DNA of 64,000 nt from Gilvimarinus sp. 2_MG-2023 (GTDB taxonomy: Bacteria; Pseudomonadota; Gammaproteobacteria; Pseudomonadales; Cellvibrionaceae): assembly GCF_030547685.1 (NCBI RefSeq), contig NZ_JAUOQM010000003.1:1-64000 (forward strand), in the 5' to 3' direction. Made by a program: the position numbers and the translations under genes. Shown one piece after another: positions 42,374 to 50,685 of the stretch. Positions within the stretch are counted from its first letter, which is position 1. The number at the start of each line of letters is the position of its first letter. The notes under the pieces were generated by a model that made no database searches, was not told the DNA's origin, and was given only the letters and a program-made list of their open reading frames with translations.

Positions 42374-43957
42374 TTGACTCACTCGCCCCCCCCAAAAAGC
42401 TTGGAAACTTTAGCACGTAAAGCGCTTGGGGAAGGGCGTGATCAGCAGGCGTACCAGCTGTTAGGTGAAATTCTTCAACAGCAGCCGGATCATGCAGAAG
42501 CTCACTACTTACTGAGTTATATTGCGCATAAATACGGTAATTACCAGAAAGAGGTAGAGCTTCTCCAAAAAGCATCGATCATTAACTCGGAAAATCTGCT
42601 TTATAAGGGTTACTTGGCTCGAGCGTTGGTGCTTTGTGGTGAAATGAATTCCGCTTATCAGTTATTACAAACAATTGACACGGTGGCAACAAATAATCCT
42701 GAGTTGATCGATGTTGTCGCAACCACTTACAATCGGTTGAATCTCTATACACAGGCAAGCAAATGCTATCAGCGTTTAGTAGAGATTGATGTGAGTAGCG
42801 CGTTGGTGTGGTTCAACCTTTCAACTTGCTATAAGTACCTTGGTGACTTTTCTCAAGCCAAAAAGGCGTTAGAAAAAGCCGTTGAGCTTAAGCCTAACTA
42901 TGAGAAAGCCCAGGCGGCATTGACTTTACTCAGTAGTATGGACTGCCGTGCAAAAAATTCTGAGGATAAACGAGTAAAGTACCTGACCCGAATGTTAGAG
43001 GCCAGTCACAACCCGGAAGCTCAGCTGCATATAGCGCATGCTTTGTCCAAAGAGCTGGAGGCTGGTGGTCATTATTCACAGTCTTTTTCTGTGCTGCAAA
43101 AGTACAAAGCCAAACAAAAGGCGGCAATAGGTTATAGCTTTGATCGGGATAAACCGATCTTAGACAAGTTAATCGCTAAGGCACCTTATCCCTGTAAGCC
43201 CGCCGATGGTGTTGAGAATATTTTTGTAACCGGAATGCCGAGAAGTGGTACCACTTTAGTTGATCGTATATTGTGTGGTTCGGACGAGGTTATCTCTGCC
43301 GGCGAATTACAGTGCTTTCGTACCAGTATCAAAAAGGTACTGGCGGACACTTCTTCGAACTTTATCACACCAAGCTGTTTAGCCGCCTTAGGCGACGATA
43401 AGTGTATAGAAGTGGGTCGGTTATACCAGCATAACACTCGCTACTTACAGGGTTCAAAAAAAATTCTACTAGACAAGCTGCCGGTTAATATCTTGTTGGC
43501 AGATCAACTTATTCACTGTTTGAAAAATAGTGTCGTAGTGTGCTTAGATCGAAACCCACTGGATACCATTGTGAGTAATTATCGGCAGTTGTTTAGTTTT
43601 GCTGATGGTTGCTATAGCTATTCTTTAAGCTTAGAGGATACAGCCTTATTCTATGTGTCGTTTTACCAATTAACACGGCGGTTGAAGCGGGATTATCCAG
43701 AACGTTTTTTTCTTTTAAACTATGAAAATCTCGTACAAAATCAACAAGAAGAAGCTAAACAGCTGTTCGAATTCTGTCAATTGCCCTGGAGTCGTGAATA
43801 TTTAAATATCGAAAATAATACAGCGCCCGTGGCGACTGCCAGTGCCTTACAGGTTCGGCAGAAAATTTATACCCGATCTATAGAGCAATGGCGTCACTAC
43901 GATGACCAGCTACTAGGGGTTAAAGCTATTCTCGACGCCCATGATATCGCGTATTAA
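42374..43957 (+). CDS. TPR-containing sulfotransferase family protein
   Basis: Using the TTG at 42374, which has TAGGAGAT at ideal spacing, the protein is 527 residues. A longer in-frame start lies inside the GH20 gene and is rejected. Residues 10-205 form about five TPR helix pairs (HAEAHYLLSYIAHKYGNYQKEVELL and similar). The sulfotransferase domain starts near 280 with the PAPS-binding loop GMPRSGTTL at 287-295 and contains LDRNPLDTIVSNYRQLF, the 3'-phosphate-binding segment. The family transfers sulfate from PAPS to sugars or proteins, but its substrates in bacteria are mostly unknown. Such genes are often found beside TonB receptors in this group. A run of eight C then five A lies at codons 5-9. 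Confidence 0.88.
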   Translation: MTHSPPPKSLETLARKALGEGRDQQAYQLLGEILQQQPDHAEAHYLLSYIAHKYGNYQKEVELLQKASIINSENLLYKGYLARALVLCGEMNSAYQLLQTIDTVATNNPELIDVVATTYNRLNLYTQASKCYQRLVEIDVSSALVWFNLSTCYKYLGDFSQAKKALEKAVELKPNYEKAQAALTLLSSMDCRAKNSEDKRVKYLTRMLEASHNPEAQLHIAHALSKELEAGGHYSQSFSVLQKYKAKQKAAIGYSFDRDKPILDKLIAKAPYPCKPADGVENIFVTGMPRSGTTLVDRILCGSDEVISAGELQCFRTSIKKVLADTSSNFITPSCLAALGDDKCIEVGRLYQHNTRYLQGSKKILLDKLPVNILLADQLIHCLKNSVVVCLDRNPLDTIVSNYRQLFSFADGCYSYSLSLEDTALFYVSFYQLTRRLKRDYPERFFLLNYENLVQNQQEEAKQLFEFCQLPWSREYLNIENNTAPVATASALQVRQKIYTRSIEQWRHYDDQLLGVKAILDAHDIAY

Positions 43958-43960
43958 CGA

Positions 43961-45088
43961 TTAATCCGTTTGGTTAATAGCTTTATTGCGATATTCAGTT
44001 GGTGACTCACCGGTTAATCGTTTGAAAAATCGCTGAAATGAGGATTTGCTGTTAAAGCCAGACTCCAGTAAAACCTCCATAATCGACATATTTAAACATT
44101 CCTTATCGCCTAGGTAGCGCTTTGCTTCTTCTACTCGGTAAAAATTAATAAATTCAAAAAAGTTTTTATCGAAGGCACGATTGATCGCAAAGGAAACATC
44201 CCGGTATGGTAGATCGAGCATATCAGAGAATTGCTCTACGTTGATATTTGCTTTTAAGTAGAGTTTCTGGTCTTGTATCCCACTCATAACCTTGTTGATT
44301 AAATCATCAATATTATCGTTGGATTTATTGCCCGGATTTTTTAATCCTTTAGTGGTAGTCAACCGTTGAGCATGTGAAACACTGTAGAAAAAGAGCGCAA
44401 TTAATAGGATAAAGTTTATGTAATTGTCAGTAATGCCCAGCGGCAATCGATAGGCGACGGCTAGAAAACTGAGCATTAACGACCATACTGCGGAGCAAAT
44501 ATAAGCCACAGTTATCAGGTAAAGCCAAACAATCGCTTCTTCGTTGACCGAGGAGTTGTGACTGAACACAGTCTTGTGATATTTCCTGACAATATACAAC
44601 GAGTAAACAAAATAGGCGAAAGGGGTAAGTTTAACGAACCACCAAATAAAATCGACGGCTCGATATACAGCGCTATCGATACCAAAAGTATCGAGGCGAA
44701 GAAAGCTGCTGCCTATACCAAAAAAAGCAATCACACTGATGACGATTATAGTCGGTATAAAGTGCAGCCAATCGGTTCCAGTAAGACTAAAGTCGTCGTG
44801 GGTAATGCTGGCAACATACAGCATTAAGAGAGGACCCTTAAGTAGCATGGCCGGTGCATAAAAATAGGGCGTAAGAGTTTCCAGTGTATCAGAAGTGGGC
44901 AAATACTCATTCCAGATAAGCAATATGCCGATATCGGCCAAAGCAATGGATACAAAAAAACCCGATAAAAGATATTTGGAGATAGGCAGCTTGCTGGAAA
45001 ATAAAGTCTGCGACAGGGCCAGTACAATGCTTAGACCAATAGATAATATAAGAATGACATCGTTAAGGTTAAAGTACAGCGTGGTCAT
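43961..45088 (-). CDS. AraC-family regulator with N-terminal membrane domain
   Basis: A 375-residue protein. The first 245 residues contain about seven hydrophobic helices (for example DVILILSIGLSIVLALSQTLF, WLHFIPTIIVISVIAFFGIG, NYINFILLIALFFYSVSHA), and the last 100 form an AraC/XylS double helix-turn-helix (SIMEVLLESGFNSKSSFQRFFKRLTGESPTEYR). Membrane-bound AraC proteins of this build are linked to sensing of extracellular sugars. It converges on the sulfotransferase gene with a 3-base gap, so it probably controls the TonB-GH18-GH20-sulfotransferase genes. The ATG at 45086-45088 is preferred to a TTG 11 codons upstream, though its ribosome site is weak. Confidence 0.88.
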   Translation of the reverse strand: MTTLYFNLNDVILILSIGLSIVLALSQTLFSSKLPISKYLLSGFFVSIALADIGILLIWNEYLPTSDTLETLTPYFYAPAMLLKGPLLMLYVASITHDDFSLTGTDWLHFIPTIIVISVIAFFGIGSSFLRLDTFGIDSAVYRAVDFIWWFVKLTPFAYFVYSLYIVRKYHKTVFSHNSSVNEEAIVWLYLITVAYICSAVWSLMLSFLAVAYRLPLGITDNYINFILLIALFFYSVSHAQRLTTTKGLKNPGNKSNDNIDDLINKVMSGIQDQKLYLKANINVEQFSDMLDLPYRDVSFAINRAFDKNFFEFINFYRVEEAKRYLGDKECLNMSIMEVLLESGFNSKSSFQRFFKRLTGESPTEYRNKAINQTD

Positions 45089-45581
45089 AAAAAAGGCTTC
45101 ACATAATATTACTAACGACAATTCTCGCTAGATAGACTGGATACTGCTATTAGATCAAAAGCAGTTGCTTGTGACTATAGCCAATTCGTTAAAGTAAAAA
45201 AATTCAGGTTTCATAGAATAGAAACTTAGAATTTGATGTGGTAGCGGTTTTAGATATACCAGAGACTCAGGCAGAGCCTCGTTTAAAGTGATATCGCTAG
45301 AAAAAAGCATATCGAAGATACAAACTTATTTTGTATTAGCTAGCTCTTCTCGTTTCTGTGGCTGGGTGTATAGAAAGACTATTCATGGCGAGTGTCGTCA
45401 AGCAGAAAAAGTCAGTTTTCACTTGCTGGATGGCCTAGAGAAAATCAGGGCTGGATTGGATTGGCCTGTTGTCAAAGCGTCCAGGTAAAAATTAACACCC
45501 CTCTATATTATCAGACAGAGTCAATGCGGGGTGCTGAGTTTTTTATTCCACTACCTTCGTCAGGGCCGTGAATAGCCATCG
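45089..45581. other. Intergenic region between the AraC regulator and the esterase
   Basis: 493 bases between the AraC start and the esterase stop. It would hold the regulator's promoter. A 66-codon frame on the plus strand (45288-45488) has no ribosome site or recognisable motif and is not called. Apart from a weak terminator for the esterase I see nothing definite. Confidence 0.5.
45496..45533 (-). terminator. Weak terminator candidate after the esterase gene
   Basis: On the minus strand CACCCC and GGGGTG arms (6 bases, 26-base loop) are followed by TTAATTTTTA. The loop is long, so efficiency is uncertain. Confidence 0.35.
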
Positions 45582-46502
45582 TTAGCGGCTTTGTTGCAAC
45601 AGCCAAGAGTATAGATCTTCACTGCGATACACTCTACGCCAAGCATCATGACCCATGTCTTCGTGTGTTGTGAAGTGAACACAGGGGTGGCCAAGTTGCT
45701 CCAGTTTATTGAGCGCTGGGTAGAAGTATTGAATTGGAATGGTCTGATCACGTCCCCCGGCAAATTGCCAGATAGGTATCTGGTGTTTGGCAATGGGTTC
45801 GACGAGTGATGGGTGGCCCCAACCAACAACTGGGACAACGGCGGCAAATAGTTCTGGGTGTTTACCGGCAAGCCACCAAGAACCAAAGCCACCGTAGCTT
45901 AAGCCTGTTAGATAGAGCTGATCTCTCTCGGTTTTATAGTTGTTGTGTACTTGTTCGATGATATGTAACAGGTCGGTTTCTACTTGATCCCAGCCGGCAG
46001 GGAGATTGGGTGGAATTTTTGATATATCGGACACTTGTGGCATCCCCGACATTGGTTGAGGGGTCGTAAAGTAAGGTTCTCTAGGGGGAGTGCCCTCGGT
46101 TAAGCGCTGTGGAATTTGAGTGGGAGACCGATTGTCGATGTAACTGATGCCACGCTTATCCATATCAAACATAGGCAACTGAGGTGAAATAATAATAAAG
46201 GGCAGGTCTTTTTTTTGAATCCAAGCTTCATAGATAGGACCATGCTGTAATACATAGTCCAGCTCATTTCGGCCATTACCCCGTTCGCCATTACCGTGTA
46301 GGAATAAAATAACGGGCCATTGTTTGGCTTCATCCGGGTTGTAGCCCGCGGGAAGATAGAGAAAAAAATCTCTTTTTTCTTTACCAATTGAACTGGTATA
46401 GCTGACTCGTTTTAGTTGCGGATCAGTCACTGGGGTGTCGTTGGCCCCCATTGTGTTGGCTGATAAAGTAAAACTCAGTAGCAATAGTAATAAAGTCCTC
46501 AT
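45582..46502 (-). CDS. Secreted alpha/beta-hydrolase (esterase-like, PHB depolymerase/CE1-like)
   Basis: A 306-residue exported protein with signal peptide (about 1-19). The catalytic triad can be read directly: Ser202 in GLSYGG, Asp252 in AGGRDQTIP and His285 in EDMGHDAW. The oxyanion strand is VILFLHGNGERG. This architecture is common in secreted feruloyl/acetyl esterases and in related peptidase-like hydrolases of polysaccharide degraders. An insert of about 50 residues (115-165, Pro-rich) lies before the nucleophile and may shape substrate access. Substrate is unknown. It is a single gene with GAGG before its ATG. Confidence 0.85.
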   Translation of the reverse strand: MRTLLLLLLSFTLSANTMGANDTPVTDPQLKRVSYTSSIGKEKRDFFLYLPAGYNPDEAKQWPVILFLHGNGERGNGRNELDYVLQHGPIYEAWIQKKDLPFIIISPQLPMFDMDKRGISYIDNRSPTQIPQRLTEGTPPREPYFTTPQPMSGMPQVSDISKIPPNLPAGWDQVETDLLHIIEQVHNNYKTERDQLYLTGLSYGGFGSWWLAGKHPELFAAVVPVVGWGHPSLVEPIAKHQIPIWQFAGGRDQTIPIQYFYPALNKLEQLGHPCVHFTTHEDMGHDAWRRVYRSEDLYSWLLQQSR

Positions 46503-46608
46503 AAAAGACCTCTAGGGTTCCGCGAAAAGCTATTGAGCAGGTTAGCTATTAATAAAATGGGGGAAATCGCTCAATATGTGTATTTGCAAGTGCTGATGGA
46601 TCGGCTCA

Positions 46609-47082
46609 TCAAGCTTTATGTTGTATCGGTAAAGCTGTGGAGCGAATGGGGGATTTGAGCACAAAGGATGACTGAACGCCGTTGACACCTTCAACCCGGG
46701 TTAGTTTATTGAGTAAAAATTGCTGAAAGGCATCCATATCTTCCACGATAACTTTTAACAGATAGTCTGCACTCTGCCCGGTAATCAAATGGCACTCCAG
46801 AACCTCAGGGTATTGACTGATAGTTTGCTCAAAGTGTTCAAATCGCTCGGGGGTGTGACGATCCATACTGATATGAATAAACGCCATTAGGTTTAGGCCC
46901 AATTTACGCGCGTTAAGCAAGGCCACATAACCATCGATTAGACCATCCTCTTCCAGCTGCCTAACCCGTCGTAGGCATGGTGACGGCGAGAGACTGATCG
47001 CATCGGCTAGCTCTTGGTTGGAAATACGCCCTTCGCTTTGAAGGCGCTGTAAAATCATTCCGTCATATCGGTCGAGCTGCAT
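46609..47082 (-). CDS. Lrp/AsnC family transcriptional regulator
   Basis: A 157-residue protein with an N-terminal helix-turn-helix (LDRYDGMILQRLQSEGRISNQELADAISLSPSPCLRRVRQLEEDGLI) and a C-terminal RAM/ligand-binding domain (VLECHLITGQSADYLLKVIVEDMDAFQQFLLNKL). Lrp-type proteins sense amino acids, often leucine or branched-chain ones. It is divergent from leuA across a 266-base gap, so control of leucine synthesis is a reasonable inference. Two copies of GCAATCAT in that gap (47118-47125 and 47169-47176) may be part of a binding site. Confidence 0.93.
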   Translation of the reverse strand: MQLDRYDGMILQRLQSEGRISNQELADAISLSPSPCLRRVRQLEEDGLIDGYVALLNARKLGLNLMAFIHISMDRHTPERFEHFEQTISQYPEVLECHLITGQSADYLLKVIVEDMDAFQQFLLNKLTRVEGVNGVQSSFVLKSPIRSTALPIQHKA

Positions 47083-47348
47083 AGCGAGGAAAACTCCTTA
47101 TAGATGTACCGTGTTCGGCAATCATAGCGCAATAATATGCTAATTAATGTAAATATAAAGCTAGTTTAGCAATCATCTGCGGCAACAACCTCCTTATACT
47201 GTTTACAACGGGTTGAGAGGCAAGTTCGATTATCTATCGACGGTGTCTACAGAGCCAAAAGCTCATAGTGATGGATTGATCTGAGTGATCCCCAGAGCAG
47301 CGCAGTCACGTTAACCCGCCAATAAACGGCTTTACTGAGGATGCCACC

Positions 47349-49049
47349 ATGTTAGACCAACCAAGTACTAAGTATCGAGCTTACCAACCGGTTAGCTTAA
47401 CCGATCGCCAATGGCCAAACCGTAGTATTGAATGTGCCCCTATCTGGATGAGTACAGATCTGCGCGATGGCAATCAGGCTTTGATTGATCCTATGTCGGT
47501 AGAGACGAAGCTTGAGTTTTTTAAGTCACTGGTGGCTATTGGGTTTAAGGAAATAGAGGTTGGTTTCCCATCTGCATCCGCGACGGATTATGAATTTGTT
47601 CGACGTTTGATCGACGAAGGGCATATCCCTTGCGATGTGACCATTGAAGTACTTACCCAAGCGCGCAAAGAGTTAATTGATCGCACGGTAGAATCGCTTA
47701 AAGGTGCCCGGCGGGCTATCGTCCATATGTACAATCCGACGGCTCCGGATTTTCGCGAGATCGTTTATCGTACCGATCAAGCTGGCGTAAAAGCAATCGC
47801 CGAACAGGGGACTCGCTGGGTAAAAGAAGCCGTTGCCCAGTATCCGCAAACCCAGTGGGTTTATCAGTATTCACCGGAAGTGTTCTCGGGAACAGAACTG
47901 GCTTTTGCCAAGGAAGTGGTCGATGCGGTCTCGGCGATTTGGCAGCCGACCCCTGAGCATAAGATGATCGTTAATTTGCCTGCGACAGTGGAGATGGCGA
48001 CACCCAATATATACGCCGATCAAATTGAGTGGATGCATCGGCATATTGAGCGTCGCGACGGTATTATTATCAGTGTTCACCCACACAACGATCGGGGAAC
48101 CGCCGTGGCTGCCGCCGAGCTCGCTGTGATGGCGGGTGCCGATCGGGTGGAGGGTTGTTTATTTGGCAACGGAGAGCGAACCGGCAATGTGGATTTAGTC
48201 ACTTTGGCATTAAATCTCTACACTCAAGGTGTTAGTCCAGGGCTGGACTTCAGTCACATTGATCAGGTGCGGCAAATGGTTGAGCGGTGCAATAAAATTC
48301 CCGTGCATCCGCGCCATCCGTATGCGGGAGAATTGGTGTTTACCGCTTTTTCCGGTTCACACCAAGACGCGATCAAAAAAGGGTTTGCAGCGCGAGCAGA
48401 GCAAGAGGATGAACGTTGGTGTGTCCCTTATTTACCTATAGACCCCAAAGACCTCGGCCGGGATTATGAGTCGGTGGTACGGGTCAATAGCCAATCGGGT
48501 AAAGGTGGTATTAGCTTTTTGTTACAACAAGAGTATGGGTTAGATATACCGCGACGCTTACAAATAGAGTTTAGCCGAATCGTGCAAGCATATACCGATA
48601 AAACCGGTAAAGAGGCGAGCGCGGCGGATATCTTTGCCTTATTTGAGGCAGAATACTTGCCGGTAGAGCAAGATTTACGCTACCAAAACTTAGAGCAACA
48701 CAGTACGGATGCCTGTGTCTCCTTGGCGCTTGATGTTGCGATCAAAGGACACGTGGAGCGTTTACGGGGCCAGGGCAGCGGCCCGGTTGCGGCAGCCGTA
48801 GCGGCTGTCAGTGAGCGCCTAGCGGTGCCGATACAGGTAGTGGACTACCATGAGCATGCGGTACAGGGCGGCGGGGCTGGCGGCGAAGCAGTCTGCTATG
48901 TCGAGCTGAAAGTGGCAGATAGTCCCGCAATCTTCGGCGTCGGGCAGGATCAAAACATTGTTGCCGCTGCCGTTCGCGCATTGCTGAACGGAGTAAGCCG
49001 GGCGGTGCCGACTGAGCAGGAACAATCTATAACCGCAACCCAGAGTTGA
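47349..49049 (+). CDS. leuA: 2-isopropylmalate synthase (LeuA type 2)
   Basis: First committed enzyme of leucine synthesis, condensing acetyl-CoA with 2-oxoisovalerate. The 566 residues contain the metal-binding DLRDGNQAL (D40) and HPHND at 244-248, and the long-form family features: an N-terminal extension [17 protein letters not shown] and a C-terminal regulatory domain (about 440-550) with [20 protein letters not shown]. The ATG is preceded by GAGGA. No leader peptide rich in Leu codons was seen upstream, so control is more likely by the divergent Lrp-type protein. Confidence 0.96.
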   Translation: MLDQPSTKYRAYQPVSLTDRQWPNRSIECAPIWMSTDLRDGNQALIDPMSVETKLEFFKSLVAIGFKEIEVGFPSASATDYEFVRRLIDEGHIPCDVTIEVLTQARKELIDRTVESLKGARRAIVHMYNPTAPDFREIVYRTDQAGVKAIAEQGTRWVKEAVAQYPQTQWVYQYSPEVFSGTELAFAKEVVDAVSAIWQPTPEHKMIVNLPATVEMATPNIYADQIEWMHRHIERRDGIIISVHPHNDRGTAVAAAELAVMAGADRVEGCLFGNGERTGNVDLVTLALNLYTQGVSPGLDFSHIDQVRQMVERCNKIPVHPRHPYAGELVFTAFSGSHQDAIKKGFAARAEQEDERWCVPYLPIDPKDLGRDYESVVRVNSQSGKGGISFLLQQEYGLDIPRRLQIEFSRIVQAYTDKTGKEASAADIFALFEAEYLPVEQDLRYQNLEQHSTDACVSLALDVAIKGHVERLRGQGSGPVAAAVAAVSERLAVPIQVVDYHEHAVQGGGAGGEAVCYVELKVADSPAIFGVGQDQNIVAAAVRALLNGVSRAVPTEQEQSITATQS

Positions 49050-49056
49050 TGGTGAA

Positions 49057-49077
49057 GGCGCGGTTGCTCACCGCGCC
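49057..49077 (+). terminator. Stem-loop after leuA
   Basis: GGCGCGGT and ACCGCGCC (8 perfect, GC-rich pairs) flank a 5-base loop, starting 7 bases after the leuA stop. Only a short AAATTTT follows, so termination is likely but not strong. Confidence 0.6.
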
Positions 49078-49273
49078 GCACAAATTTTCGAATGTTCGGT
49101 CACTGCAGGGCTCAGCCTGCTAGAATAAAGGAAAAGGTGCGGTAAGCTTTTGCGCCAGCGTTCTTGCTGCTGGTATTGAGCTTGCACAGACACCCAGCAA
49201 TAGGGCGACTGAGGCCGAGCGTTTTACGACATGGCGCAGAACATACAGCGTTTTTTGCTTTTTTCTTAAATTC

Positions 49274-50602
49274 TTGCGCGTGGGGACAGCTGGATTGATC
49301 GTTCACTTCAATCGACAACAGTGGCTACTGTTAGGTGCCTTGATCCTGACGCTCGCCGCTATATTGCTGCGCAGCTATTTGCCAGAGCGCCAGCTGAATT
49401 TGCTGACCAGCGATCAAGTTGTCTACCTATATTACGACCAAACCCATGGCGGTGGCTCGAAGGCCGAGTGGGTCGAGCGCGACGCCTTTAGCTTTCGCTG
49501 TAAGAGAGAAAATCCAAATCTACCCTCATCATACTGCGGTATGAGTATTGAGCTCACCCCGCGTGAAGGCAATATAACCGATGGTATCGACTTTAGTCAG
49601 TACGACTCCATATTGCTCGATGTCGATGTAGACAGCACTCAGCCGCGTATATCGTTGATCTTGCGCAATTTTAACCCCGATTATTCGACAGTTGGAGACT
49701 TTAGCTCGACGCAGCATATCTCCCTACCTTTGCGAGTAAGTGACCTTCAGCAGTCCATCGCCATCAATATGAGCGAGTTCAGCGTGTCCGAGTGGTGGTT
49801 GGTGGATCGCGATGTATCGCGTCAACACACCAGACCGGATTTTGGTAATGTCATTACGTTTGGGGTAGATGTTCGCGACAATCTGGATATGAGCGAGCAC
49901 AGAGTTACCCTCAATCAATTCACCCTAACGGGCGAAATAGTACAAGCCGAAACCTGGTATTTAGCAATCTTGGTGATCTGGCTCTGTGCTTTGGTGGTGT
50001 ATTTACTTTACAGCGCAATTTATTGGCGTCAGCAGGCACGAGGCGGCGTTGGTCGTATTAAGAAGATGGCGCAGCGCCAGCGTGAGTTGCGCTCTGAGGC
50101 GGCAAATTTTAAAGCGCTGTCGGAACAAGACCCGCTGTCGGGGCTGGCCAATCGCTTAGGTTTGCAATCCACCTTTAACCAAATGGCCATCTCCGATATA
50201 GGGCCCGTATCTTTTATTTTGATTGATATCGATCATTTTAAGCGTATCAATGATCGGCGCGGGCACGCCGAGGGCGATCGAATTATTTGTGCGATTTCCG
50301 ATATTTTGCAAAACAACACACGCTCCGGTGATTTACTTGCGCGCTGGGGCGGAGAGGAATACCTGCTTATTGCCCCTTATACGGACATTGCACAAGCACA
50401 AATCATTGCCGAAAAAATACGGCTACGTATCTATGCCACGGATTTCTTTGCCGAGAAGCCAATGCCGATTAGTGTCAGTGTGGGGATTTCCAAAATGCGT
50501 GATCAGGACAGCTTCGATGACGCCTTTAACCGTGCAGACGCCTGTTTATACCAAGCCAAAGCAATGGGCAGAAACTGCGCCGTGACCGAAGATGAGCTAT
50601 AG
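49274..50602 (+). CDS. Diguanylate cyclase (GGDEF) with periplasmic sensor domain
   Basis: Makes the second messenger c-di-GMP. Layout in the 442-residue reading: a membrane helix (about 15-33), a periplasmic domain (about 36-226), a second helix (about 227-249), a short coiled linker (QRQRELRSEAANFKALSE) and a GGDEF domain. The active site is GGEEY at 359-363 and the inhibitory I-site RxxD is intact (R350-S-G-D353). The periplasmic part is rich in beta strands (YDSILLDVDVDSTQPRISLILRNFN) and resembles galactose-binding or CBM-type sandwiches, suggesting a sugar or surface cue (inferred). The start is uncertain: TTG at 49274, GTG at 49280 and TTG at 49295 are all in frame, and none has a clear ribosome site. 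Confidence 0.9.
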   Translation: MRVGTAGLIVHFNRQQWLLLGALILTLAAILLRSYLPERQLNLLTSDQVVYLYYDQTHGGGSKAEWVERDAFSFRCKRENPNLPSSYCGMSIELTPREGNITDGIDFSQYDSILLDVDVDSTQPRISLILRNFNPDYSTVGDFSSTQHISLPLRVSDLQQSIAINMSEFSVSEWWLVDRDVSRQHTRPDFGNVITFGVDVRDNLDMSEHRVTLNQFTLTGEIVQAETWYLAILVIWLCALVVYLLYSAIYWRQQARGGVGRIKKMAQRQRELRSEAANFKALSEQDPLSGLANRLGLQSTFNQMAISDIGPVSFILIDIDHFKRINDRRGHAEGDRIICAISDILQNNTRSGDLLARWGGEEYLLIAPYTDIAQAQIIAEKIRLRIYATDFFAEKPMPISVSVGISKMRDQDSFDDAFNRADACLYQAKAMGRNCAVTEDEL

Positions 50603-50685
50603 ATAACATTCGCTGCGCTGTTTGGCGCTTAGCGCTGCGCACCCGCTTCGTTTACAATAGCGCTCTTTGGCCGAAATCTGCTTGC

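Noticed and set aside
44369-44384. TGTTTCACATG-like sequence (minus strand) as another parS
   Set aside because: Centre is CATGTG rather than CACGTG and the second half-site is absent.
45288-45488. 66-codon plus-strand frame in the gap between AraC and the esterase
   Set aside because: No ribosome site, no recognisable motif and no sign of conservation visible; probably chance.
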